64,000 nucleotides of DNA from contig CAAGCW010000003.1 in NCBI GenBank assembly GCA_900768435.1, positions 1 through 64,000 of the forward strand, written 5' to 3'. Under the pieces are notes generated by a model. The model was not told the DNA's origin and ran no database searches. It saw only the letters and a list, made by a program, of their open reading frames with translations. The stretch is from an uncultured Collinsella sp. GTDB taxonomy: Bacteria > Actinomycetota > Coriobacteriia > Coriobacteriales > Coriobacteriaceae. Position 1 is the stretch's first letter. The number at the start of each line of letters is the position of its first letter. The position numbers were made by a program, and so were the translations under genes. This document shows, in pieces, positions 9,537 through 16,901 of this stretch.

Positions 9537-10218
9537 CGCGGGCACCTCTTCCGTCAAATACAGCATCGCACGCCAGCGCAATGGTAATGCCGACCACGAC
9601 GCTTGCCGGCACGGCAATATTCACGAGGCCCAAGAACTTGCATACGGCGACGGACACCGCGCCCGAAACCGCCGCGACAACGTTGCCGCGCGACAGCCGC
9701 TGCGAAAAGAGCAGGCAGATAAAGAGCGAGGTGCAGACAAAGGCTGCAATGGCGGTGGGAACATCGACAACGGCGCCGACGATGGCGCCCGTCGTACACG
9801 ATACGCCCCATGTTGCGATAAGGATCACGTTGAGCACAAAGGACTCGCGCGGGCCCCAATCCTCCCCTTCAACCAACTTGGCAAGCGAGATGCCATATGC
9901 CTCCTCGGTAAGTGTCGCGGCAACAGCCAGCGTCTGACGCTTCGAGGCACCCGTCAGATGCGACGTGATCGATGCCGAGTAAAGCGCAAAGCGCGAGGAG
10001 ATGGCAGCAACGCTCGCGACGATCGACGCCGCAGGCACACCTGCCAGCCACAGATTGCAGATCATAAACTGCCCGCTGCCCGTCACGAACGTGCTGCTCA
10101 GAGCAAAGACCATCCAGGGTTCCATTCCCGTCTGCCCCATGATCATTCCGCACGGCGCGCCTATTGCAACATAGGTAAGCATCACTGGCCAGACGGTTCT
10201 AACGATTTTGAGCACCAT
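9526..10218 (-). CDS. azlC: AzlC-family branched-chain amino acid exporter
   Basis: A 230-residue multi-pass protein with the AzlC hallmarks GAPCGMIMGQTGMEPWMV and FVTGSGQFMICNLW, then the AISSRFALYSASI motif. It is the large subunit of the AzlCD exporter. The ATG at 10218 has AGGA and GAG upstream; a longer frame reaching 10452 runs over the divergent HD gene and its promoter and is not credible. The 126 bases between azlC and the HD gene hold both promoters. No Lrp or AzlB-like regulator is adjacent. Confidence 0.88.
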   Translation of the reverse strand: MVLKIVRTVWPVMLTYVAIGAPCGMIMGQTGMEPWMVFALSSTFVTGSGQFMICNLWLAGVPAASIVASVAAISSRFALYSASITSHLTGASKRQTLAVAATLTEEAYGISLAKLVEGEDWGPRESFVLNVILIATWGVSCTTGAIVGAVVDVPTAIAAFVCTSLFICLLFSQRLSRGNVVAAVSGAVSVAVCKFLGLVNIAVPASVVVGITIALACDAVFDGRGARDAR

Positions 10219-10344
10219 ACGCTTCTCATCCTGACAAGGTCTCCGAGCCGCATGTAGCGACACGGCAGAATCATCATCCGACAGCAACCGAGTTCGCCTA
10301 CAATTGCCACCGGATCGAAAGACACAACTTTTTAGGAAGTCATT

Positions 10345-11157
10345 ATGACAGCTATCGATCGAGACCGGGCGCGCGCGGCCTTCAAAAGCTACACCGATGC
10401 CTACGACGCCACCAACCCACGCATCGCGCTCAAAATCGAGCATACGTACCACGTGGCCGAGGCATGCGATGCCGTAGCACGCGAGCAGGGCTGGTCGTCA
10501 GAAGATATTGACCTGGCATGGCTTTGCGGCCTGCTACACGATATGGGCCGCTTTGAGCAGTTGCGGCGCTGGGACACCTTTAAGGACGCCGAGAGCATGA
10601 GCCATGCAGCGCTGGGCATCGAGGTCCTCTTTGGCGAGAATCCCGCCGATGCACCCGCCGTAACGAGCATCCGCGACTTTATCGATGACCCGGCAGAAGA
10701 TGAGCTCATCCGAGCGAGCATTGCCTATCACAGCGATTTTCGTCTACCCGCGCAGCTCGACGAGCGTACGCGGAGCTTCTGCGATATCGTGCGCGATGGT
10801 GACAAGATCGACATTATGCGCACCATCGCCGACAGCACCGTCGACACCATCCTCAAGGTGGATGAGGACGCGTTTCTAGCCAGTCGCTTCTCGGCACCGA
10901 CGCTTGCCGCCTTTGACGAGCACCGCTGCGTCACGCGCGATGAGCGCGATGAGCCCGCAGACTACCTGGTGGGACTCATCTGCTTTATGTTTGAGCTCGT
11001 CTATCCAGCGAGCCGCGCGCTGGCGCGCGAACAGGGCGATATCCACCGCCTGCTCGATGCGCCCTTTGGCATTGCACGGCCCTTTACCGACCCCGCCACG
11101 CAGGCAACCTGGAGCCGCCTAAAGGACGAGATGCGCGACTGGCTGACGCGCGCTTAG
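10345..11157 (+). CDS. HD-domain phosphohydrolase
   Basis: A 270-residue soluble protein with an HD domain in its first ~180 residues: HTYHVAEACDAVA supplies the first His, LLHDMGRFEQ the His-Asp pair, and IAYHSDF a downstream His. Such enzymes hydrolyse phosphoester or nucleotide substrates with divalent metals; the substrate is unknown. AGGA precedes the ATG by 8 bases. Its stop codon overlaps the convergent etfA stop by four bases (11154-11157), leaving no room for a terminator, so transcripts of the two strands must overlap. Confidence 0.82.
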   Translation: MTAIDRDRARAAFKSYTDAYDATNPRIALKIEHTYHVAEACDAVAREQGWSSEDIDLAWLCGLLHDMGRFEQLRRWDTFKDAESMSHAALGIEVLFGENPADAPAVTSIRDFIDDPAEDELIRASIAYHSDFRLPAQLDERTRSFCDIVRDGDKIDIMRTIADSTVDTILKVDEDAFLASRFSAPTLAAFDEHRCVTRDERDEPADYLVGLICFMFELVYPASRALAREQGDIHRLLDAPFGIARPFTDPATQATWSRLKDEMRDWLTRA

Positions 11158-12359
11158 CGCTCAAGCTGAGCCAGCAGCTCCTCAACGATCTCAACGGCAT
11201 CGCCGACGACCTTATACTGGGCAGCACCGAAGATGGGGGCATCCGGGTCCTCATTGATGGCGACAATGCACTCCGCCCCACCGATGCCGGCGAGATGCTG
11301 GATAGCGCCCGAGACACCGATGCTCACGAGGAGCTTGGGCGAGACCGATACACCCGTCTGGCCAATTTGGTGGCGATACTCCAACCAGCCTGCCTCCACA
11401 ATGGGACGCGTGCAACCAAGCTCGGCACCCAGGGCATCGGCGAGCTTTCGCATCAGGGGCAGATTCTTCTTGGAGCCGATGCCGCGGCCCACCACGACCA
11501 GACGCTCGGCATCGGCAATTGAGGCCTGCTGTCCCCACTCCTCGGCGGGAATCGAGATCTCGACGCGGGCCTTAACGTCATCCGCAAGCACTACCTGGGT
11601 AATCGTGCCGGAGCGGCTATAGTCAAACTCGGGCGCCTTAAAGATGCCGGGGCGCACCGTTGCCATCTGAGGACGGTGGTTGGGGCAGATAATGGTGGCC
11701 ATCAGGTTGCCGCCAAACGCCGGGCGTGTCTGCTGCAGCAGACCCGTCTCCGTATCCATCGAAAGCACCGTGCAATCGGCCGTAAGACCCGTCTGCAAGC
11801 GCACGGCCACACCGGGCGCCAGCTCGCGACCAAAGGCGGTCGCGCCGTACAGAATGGCCTCGGGCTTGCGCTCGGCTACCAAATCGCAGATCAAGCGAGC
11901 GTAGACCTCCGCGTCGTTCTGACGCAGGCGCTCGTCACGACAGACCAGAACTTCGTCCGCACCGGCGCAAATCAGATGCTCCAGGTCCCCGAGTGAGCCC
12001 TCGGGGCTCATGCCGACCAGTGCCACCAGACGGCAGCCGCGGGCATCGGCAAGCTCGCGCCCCTTGCCCATGAGCTCGAAGGCCACGGATGCAACGGCAT
12101 CGTGCTCGTCAGTCTGCACGAAGATCCAGATGTCTCGATATGCGTCAAGGTCTGCCGCGCCGGCGGCCTCGTCGCGCTCAATCGAGATGGCGTTGACGGG
12201 GCAGGCATCGACGCACCCACCGCACAGGATACAGCCGTCGGTTACGCGGGCACAGCGATTGGGGCGCTCACCCTCCACCACAATGCCGCCCGAGGCGCAG
12301 GCGCGAACGCAGCGACCGCAGCCGATACAGGCTTCGCTATCGATAATCAGCCCGCTCAT
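11154..12359 (-). CDS. etfA: Electron transfer flavoprotein alpha subunit with N-terminal 2x[4Fe-4S] ferredoxin
   Basis: A 401-residue EtfA with a ferredoxin domain in residues 1-60: cysteines 11, 14, 17, 21 and 43, 46, 49, 53 form two CxxCxxCxxxC clusters. The EtfA core follows, ending with the FAD-binding region (VVVGRGIGSKKN, then GVSGAIQHLAGI and NEDPDAPIF). The ferredoxin fusion is known from LctC of the bifurcating lactate dehydrogenase and related EtfA proteins. It is the last gene of a three-gene unit with EtfB and an FAD-linked dehydrogenase; etfB stops one base before the etfA ATG. The partner genes suggest electrons pass between lactate, NAD(H) and ferredoxin. Confidence 0.92.
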   Translation of the reverse strand: MSGLIIDSEACIGCGRCVRACASGGIVVEGERPNRCARVTDGCILCGGCVDACPVNAISIERDEAAGAADLDAYRDIWIFVQTDEHDAVASVAFELMGKGRELADARGCRLVALVGMSPEGSLGDLEHLICAGADEVLVCRDERLRQNDAEVYARLICDLVAERKPEAILYGATAFGRELAPGVAVRLQTGLTADCTVLSMDTETGLLQQTRPAFGGNLMATIICPNHRPQMATVRPGIFKAPEFDYSRSGTITQVVLADDVKARVEISIPAEEWGQQASIADAERLVVVGRGIGSKKNLPLMRKLADALGAELGCTRPIVEAGWLEYRHQIGQTGVSVSPKLLVSIGVSGAIQHLAGIGGAECIVAINEDPDAPIFGAAQYKVVGDAVEIVEELLAQLER

Positions 12360-13181
12360 CTATGCCATCCCCTCAATAATCTTGGCAAGTTTTACCGCCT
12401 GCTCGGACGCCGTTCCCTCAACGGCCTCGCACGTTTGGTCACGGTCGGGCACAAACGAGCGCACGACCTGCGTCGGTGATCCGGCAAGGCCGCAACGCGA
12501 GGGATCGGCGTTTACGTCGGCAGCGCTGGCCACACGCACGTCTGCATCCTCGGCCGCGCGAATACCGGCAATACTCGGCATGCGCAGCTGGCCAATCTCC
12601 TTGGCGGTCGTCATCGCACACGGCATCTCCAGGTACACCGTCTCCTCGCCGGCATCGCAGCCGTGAACGAGCGCCAGCGAGCCACACGTCGTAAATCCCG
12701 CGCTCTGCACACAGCTCACGTCGGTCACGCAGGGGACCCCAAAGGCGACGGCCAGCTCGGGGCCGATCTGGGCCGTATCGCCGTCCACTGCCATCTTGCC
12801 GCAGATGAGCAGGTCAAAGTCCTCATCGAGTGCCTCGATGCCGCATTTGAGGGCATAGGTGGTGGCTAGGGTATCGGCGCCCGCAAAGGCGCGATCGGTC
12901 AGCAGCAGCGCGTCGTCGGCACCGCGGGCGATGCAGTCGCGCAGCAGCGATTCGGTCGCGGGGATGCCCATCGACACCACCGTCACACGCACGTCCATGC
13001 CAAAGCCGATAAAGTCGTCCTTCAGCGCTAGCGCACATTCGAGGGCACTTGCATCGAAGGGATTAACGACCGCCTGCTTGCCATCACGCACGATAGTATT
13101 GGTCTTGGGGTCCATCTTGACCTCGGTGCTTCCGGGCACCGCCTTGACGCACACCACCATATGGAAATCACTCATCTTCAC
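12360..13181 (-). CDS. etfB: Electron transfer flavoprotein beta subunit
   Basis: A 273-residue EtfB. It opens with MVVCVKAVPGSTEVKMDP, the usual EtfB start, and has NPFDASALECALALKD and the CGKMAVDGDTAQIGPELA nucleotide-binding motif. In bifurcating Etf complexes this subunit binds the bifurcating FAD and NAD(H). It overlaps the upstream dehydrogenase gene by four bases (ATGA) and abuts etfA, so the three are one translational unit. Size is normal. Confidence 0.92.
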   Translation of the reverse strand: MKMSDFHMVVCVKAVPGSTEVKMDPKTNTIVRDGKQAVVNPFDASALECALALKDDFIGFGMDVRVTVVSMGIPATESLLRDCIARGADDALLLTDRAFAGADTLATTYALKCGIEALDEDFDLLICGKMAVDGDTAQIGPELAVAFGVPCVTDVSCVQSAGFTTCGSLALVHGCDAGEETVYLEMPCAMTTAKEIGQLRMPSIAGIRAAEDADVRVASAADVNADPSRCGLAGSPTQVVRSFVPDRDQTCEAVEGTASEQAVKLAKIIEGMA

Positions 13182-14779
13182 GCGCCCCCTTTCTGGACGA
13201 GTTCATCCAAGAGCTTCTCCGTAAACAGGTTGCCGCGACCCAGCTGGCCGGCAGGATCAAGCTGGAGTTTGAGACGCGCCGACTCGACCATGGCCTCGTG
13301 GCCGTACATCGTCTCCAAGAAGCCCGCCTTGATCTTGCCGACGCCGTGTTCGGCAGAAACGGCACCGCCCATGGCCGTGACCTCGGAAGCCCACTGGGCA
13401 AAGAGCTCTCCACCACGACGGTAGTCTTGCGCATCGCGCGGCAGGATGTTCACATGCAGATGGTTGTTCCCGATGTGTCCCCAGGCAGCAGACTCAAGCC
13501 CGCTTTCGGCCAGCGTGCGGCGATAGAGGGCCACGACATCGGCAAGGCGTGCATTGGGCACCGACATATCCGATCCCAGCTTGGTAATGGTGGGGTCGGT
13601 GCGGCGACGCTCGTCAATGAGCATGTTGACGCTCTCGGGCACCGCGTGGCGGAAGAACCGCTGGCACTCGCGATCGACTTCGTTGCGGGCGACCCATGTC
13701 GCATCGTCGCGGCCGCCCGCAAGCTCCAGCACCCATCCCAAGTGGTACAGCTCCTCGGTCGCCTGCGCCTCGTCATCGCAATCGAGCTCCACGTAGACAC
13801 ATACCTTGGCCTCTTTGTCGAGCGCCGGCAGCGAGGCAAACGCCGTCGACTGCTCGCGCTGGCGACGTAGAATATCCAGGGCGCCAGCATCGAAGTACTC
13901 GATGGCAGCCGCATGGGACAGGACAGGGCGCACGGAATCGGTAAAGGACACCGCCTTGTCCTCGCTATCGAAAAAGCAACTCACACCCCAAACGACCGCA
14001 GGCGCCGCCTGCAGGGCAATCTCAAGCTCGGTGATAACGCCGAGCGTGCCGCACGCGCCGATAAAGAGGTCGATGGCGTCCATATCGTCCGCAACGAAAT
14101 AGCCTGAGGCATTTTTTGTCTCGGGCATGGTATAGCCGGGAAGATCGAGCTCGAGCGTACGGCCCTCTGCCGTCACGAGCGACAGGTGGCGGCCCTGGGC
14201 AAAAGCCTCGCCGCGCTGGAGCTCAAGCAAATCGCCATCAGCCAGCGCGACGTGGAGTCCCGTGATATGTGGGCGCATGGGGCCGTAGGCGTAGCTGCGG
14301 GCACCGGAGGCGTTACATGCCGCCATGCCGCCCAGACAGGCAGACGCCTCGGTGGGATCGGTGGGAAAGAACTGCTCGGGGGCCTCTTGAAACTCATCGT
14401 AGGCCTTAAGCGATGCCTGGTCCCAACCAGCGGTCGGCAGCATCTTCTTGCTCAGCTGCTTGCGCAGCTCCGAGAGCACAACGCCCGGCTCCACGCGCAG
14501 CAAAAATTGGCCTTGTTCATCGCGGCGAAGGCCCAAGTAGCGATTCATACGGGAAGTATTGAGGATATGCCCGCCGTGGGGCACGGCACCGGCGGCAAGG
14601 CCGGTTCGGGCGCCCTGAACCGTTACCGGGACACGCTCGGCATGGAGCGTTTCCAAAATGGCACGGACCTCGTTTTCCGTTGTCGGAAACGAGATGCTCG
14701 ATGCTTCGCCCGATGCGCGAGATTCATCGCGGCCATACTCTTCGAACTCGTCGGTGAAGGGTTTGATGGTTGCAGACAC
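13178..14779 (-). CDS. FAD-linked D-lactate/2-hydroxyacid dehydrogenase (GlcD/LctD family)
   Basis: A 533-residue flavoenzyme. The N-terminal FAD-binding-4 domain carries PVTVQGARTGLAAGAVP (residues ~52-68) and CLGGMAACNASGARSYAYG. The C-terminal FAD-oxidase domain carries GHIGNNHLHVNILPRD and SAEHGVGKIKAGFL, with the metal- and substrate-binding histidines. It is first in a unit with EtfB and ferredoxin-EtfA, the same three components as Acetobacterium LctBCD, where lactate oxidation by NAD+ is driven by ferredoxin oxidation; there the dehydrogenase comes last. It is longer than a typical LctD of about 470 residues. The substrate could also be another 2-hydroxyacid. No lactate permease is adjacent. 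Confidence 0.85.
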   Translation of the reverse strand: MSATIKPFTDEFEEYGRDESRASGEASSISFPTTENEVRAILETLHAERVPVTVQGARTGLAAGAVPHGGHILNTSRMNRYLGLRRDEQGQFLLRVEPGVVLSELRKQLSKKMLPTAGWDQASLKAYDEFQEAPEQFFPTDPTEASACLGGMAACNASGARSYAYGPMRPHITGLHVALADGDLLELQRGEAFAQGRHLSLVTAEGRTLELDLPGYTMPETKNASGYFVADDMDAIDLFIGACGTLGVITELEIALQAAPAVVWGVSCFFDSEDKAVSFTDSVRPVLSHAAAIEYFDAGALDILRRQREQSTAFASLPALDKEAKVCVYVELDCDDEAQATEELYHLGWVLELAGGRDDATWVARNEVDRECQRFFRHAVPESVNMLIDERRRTDPTITKLGSDMSVPNARLADVVALYRRTLAESGLESAAWGHIGNNHLHVNILPRDAQDYRRGGELFAQWASEVTAMGGAVSAEHGVGKIKAGFLETMYGHEAMVESARLKLQLDPAGQLGRGNLFTEKLLDELVQKGGA

Positions 14780-15125
14780 GCGAACTCCCCCTTTAGCTAA
14801 CTACAGTGTTTGCAGGGAGATGTTACCGCATCGTTTCGTCGACGTGTTCGAGACCGTCTCCATAATTGGCGATTTTTACGTTCGTGCAATTCGGCGAGCG
14901 GCTGGATTTCCTCGGCAGACGATGCTTTTGACAAATATCGCCCCGCCGTCGCCGATCGCGTAAATGTCGCTCGAAAAAAGTTGAAGTAATTTTTTCCACC
15001 TTTTACCTGCGGAGATGTCAATCCGTCAAGCATTTGGTCAGAAATTGGTCAAGTAGCGGCTGATACGGTCGGCGTCGACAGCCAAAACCGATAGAAGTTT
15101 TGGCCCCAGAAGCAGGGAGGTTCCC
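14780..15125. promoter_or_regulatory. Divergent promoter region with TTGGTCA direct repeats
   Basis: 346 bases without a gene between the dehydrogenase operon (leftward) and the envelope cluster (rightward). An AT-rich patch lies at 14973-14997. Two direct copies of TTGGTCA, at 15034-15040 and 15045-15051, have an 11-base period (one helical turn), as expected for a tandem regulator site, 75 bases before the first envelope gene. The regulator is unknown. Confidence 0.4.
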
Positions 15126-15422
15126 ATGGCATATTACTGGCCCCAGTACGGCGTCGCCATCGAGGTCGACGACGATCCCTATCTCCTGCCTTTCGACGAA
15201 GAGGCGTTCCCCGATACGGCGGTCTACCACGTCACCACCGATGTTATCTGCGACCCCGAGTCGTTCTCGGCGCTCGCCCACCACATCGCGCGTATCCACG
15301 ACATCGAGCTCCCTCACGACTTTGACGAGCTCATCTACTCGCGCCGCCTGATGCTTCACATGCTCTTTGGAGCGGACCCGTCCACGTTCGCACGTGTCTA
15401 CACCACCAAGGACGCCGCATGA
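15126..15422 (+). CDS. Hypothetical 98-residue acidic protein, first gene of envelope cluster
   Basis: I do not recognise this family. It is a small, acidic, soluble protein without signal peptide or membrane segment, rich in Asp, His and aromatic residues (for example YWPQYGVAIEVDDDPYLLPF). GGGAGG sits 6 bases before the ATG. It overlaps the next gene by four bases (ATGA), so its product is coupled to a membrane-anchored partner. Being cytoplasmic at the head of a row of exported proteins, it could be a regulator or accessory factor; this is inference. Confidence 0.7.
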   Translation: MAYYWPQYGVAIEVDDDPYLLPFDEEAFPDTAVYHVTTDVICDPESFSALAHHIARIHDIELPHDFDELIYSRRLMLHMLFGADPSTFARVYTTKDAA

Positions 15423-15928
15423 GTGCGAAGAAGCCGCCCCGCCTCGCAGGACTGGGGCGTCGAAAGAAACTCGTCGTTGTCTGTCTGGCTATCGTCTGCG
15501 CCCTCATCGCCGTAGGGCTATACGCCTGGCAGTCGCAGCCCGTGCCCGAAGCGGGCGCCTCAGTCACGACGGCAGAGGGTAAATCGCGACAAGAAATCCA
15601 AGATGAGCTCGATGCCATCGTCCGCGACAACATGATGACGATTTCGGTCGCGCCGGTCGCTCAGCTACAGGAGGACGGCAAGCTGCGCGTCAACGTGCAA
15701 AACGTCCAAGACAATAAATTTCCCCAGCGATTCCGCGTCATCCAAAACGACGAGACCATGTACGAATCCGGTGTGGTCGAGACCGGCAAGACAATCGAGA
15801 CGTGCCCCGCCGGCGACATCAAAGAAGGCGAGGCATACATCGAGATCCAGGCACTCGATGCCAAGACCCTCGACAGCCACGGCAATCCGACACGTGTCAA
15901 GGTACGGGTTGAGCAAGCCGAGAACTAG
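15419..15928 (+). CDS. Membrane-anchored hypothetical protein (169 aa)
   Basis: A type II-like membrane protein: a basic N-terminus (GRRKKL), one transmembrane helix at about residues 19-40 (VVVCLAIVCALIAVGLYAW), then an extracytoplasmic domain of about 125 residues. The outer part alternates polar and hydrophobic residues (DGKLRVNVQNVQDNKFPQRF, then KVRVEQAEN at the end), suggesting a beta-rich sandwich, with a single Cys near residue 124. It has no sortase motif. It is coupled by ATGA overlap to the upstream 98-residue gene and followed after 90 bases by a secreted protein gene. Function unknown. Confidence 0.72.
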   Translation: MSAKKPPRLAGLGRRKKLVVVCLAIVCALIAVGLYAWQSQPVPEAGASVTTAEGKSRQEIQDELDAIVRDNMMTISVAPVAQLQEDGKLRVNVQNVQDNKFPQRFRVIQNDETMYESGVVETGKTIETCPAGDIKEGEAYIEIQALDAKTLDSHGNPTRVKVRVEQAEN

Positions 15929-16018
15929 CTTTTTCGGCCGACGCGGCACCGCACGCAATTCACCAGCATTCGTCCAATCATCGCGGGGACGGCCCGCGGC
16001 GAATAGAAAGGAACGACC

Positions 16019-16618
16019 ATGGACATCACCAGGAACATGAACGGAGCCAGAGCGCTCGTCGTGGGCGCAGGGCTCGCGCTCGCGCTCGCAATGGGCGCCG
16101 CCCCGACGCCAGCTCTGGCAGCCGGGCGCGTTGGAACCACGAAAGTAATGGTCAGGACCGAGATCGACAACGTAGAGTTCAAAGTTCCGACGGTTATTCC
16201 CTTCGTCGCCAAGGCCGACGGCACGCTTCAGGGCCCCTCAGAAGACGCGACCACCATCGACAATCATTCGGCCTACGGCATCCATGTCACCAACATGAAG
16301 ATCGACGCCATGAACACCTGGACCATTGCCGCCGACGCCAAGGCCGGAACCGCGCAGAATTCCATCGACTTTAAGGTCGGCCCCGACGGCGCACTCCAGA
16401 ACGCCAGCGCCGCAATGCAGGAGACGGGCCTCGATCTTTCCAAGAATGCAGCCTTCGACATGGGCTACCAGGGCATTGCCGGCGGCACGGACAAAATTAA
16501 GCTCAAGACAAGCGGAAACGTCGCCCGCGTCACGCGCGACATCTTCCGCGTAACCGGCGAAGGCGATCAAGTTGCAACGATCACCTGGACGGTCGAGCCC
16601 GGTGCGCACACGGCATAA
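16019..16618 (+). CDS. Secreted beta-rich protein (199 aa) with paired W-T-I/V motifs
   Basis: A signal peptide (basic start, hydrophobic GLALALAMGAAPTPALA, cleavage after ALA near residue 35) is followed by a ~164-residue domain rich in Thr, Val and Asp. It contains TWTI near residue 101 and ends with ITWTVEPG. A tryptophan pair of this kind recalls WxL cell-wall-binding domains of Firmicutes, but the third position is I or V, so this is only a resemblance. Other repeated elements are the I-D-N-x-S strand and VTNMKIDAM. AGAAAGG precedes the ATG. It has no LPxTG motif or C-terminal anchor. Probably an exported surface protein. Confidence 0.72.
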   Translation: MDITRNMNGARALVVGAGLALALAMGAAPTPALAAGRVGTTKVMVRTEIDNVEFKVPTVIPFVAKADGTLQGPSEDATTIDNHSAYGIHVTNMKIDAMNTWTIAADAKAGTAQNSIDFKVGPDGALQNASAAMQETGLDLSKNAAFDMGYQGIAGGTDKIKLKTSGNVARVTRDIFRVTGEGDQVATITWTVEPGAHTA

Positions 16619-16883
16619 GGCCGTCGCCCTGGCCACCGCCGTCAGTATCCTAGCGTTTGGGCCAGCCATGGCCTTTGCCCAGCAAGAACAGGCGCAGGCC
16701 GCCACGCAGGTGACGGTCGACCTCTCGGAGCTCGACCGCGGCAACTGCAAGGAACCGTTGGCACAGACAGACGACAGACGATGGCTCTTGGCAGCAGGCG
16801 CCACGGCAGCAGGCGCGGGAACCGCCGGCCTCGGTCTGCACATCAAACGCAGCCAGAAACGAAACACGGACAGGCCGCACTAA
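16602..16883 (+). CDS. Small exported protein with C-terminal membrane anchor (93 aa)
   Basis: The preferred start is GTG at 16602, giving a textbook signal peptide (RTRHK then ~18 hydrophobic residues ending AMAFA); a TTG at 16572 would add ten residues. After cleavage there is a short ectodomain with ELDRGNC (Glu43-Cys49), then a glycine/alanine transmembrane helix (~residues 62-81) and a basic tail KRSQKRNTDRPH. The layout looks like a sortase substrate without an LPxTG, so it is probably a plain membrane-anchored peptide. It overlaps the previous gene by 17 bases. A related EIDEGNC motif occurs in the next gene product. Confidence 0.65.
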   Translation: MRTRHKAVALATAVSILAFGPAMAFAQQEQAQAATQVTVDLSELDRGNCKEPLAQTDDRRWLLAAGATAAGAGTAGLGLHIKRSQKRNTDRPH

Positions 16884-16901
16884 ATTAGCTAAGGAGACCC
16901 C

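Noticed and set aside
16019..16618. True WxL-domain protein
   Set aside because: The two tryptophan motifs read W-T-I and W-T-V, and no DUF916/DUF3324 partner gene is present; I keep it as a resemblance only.
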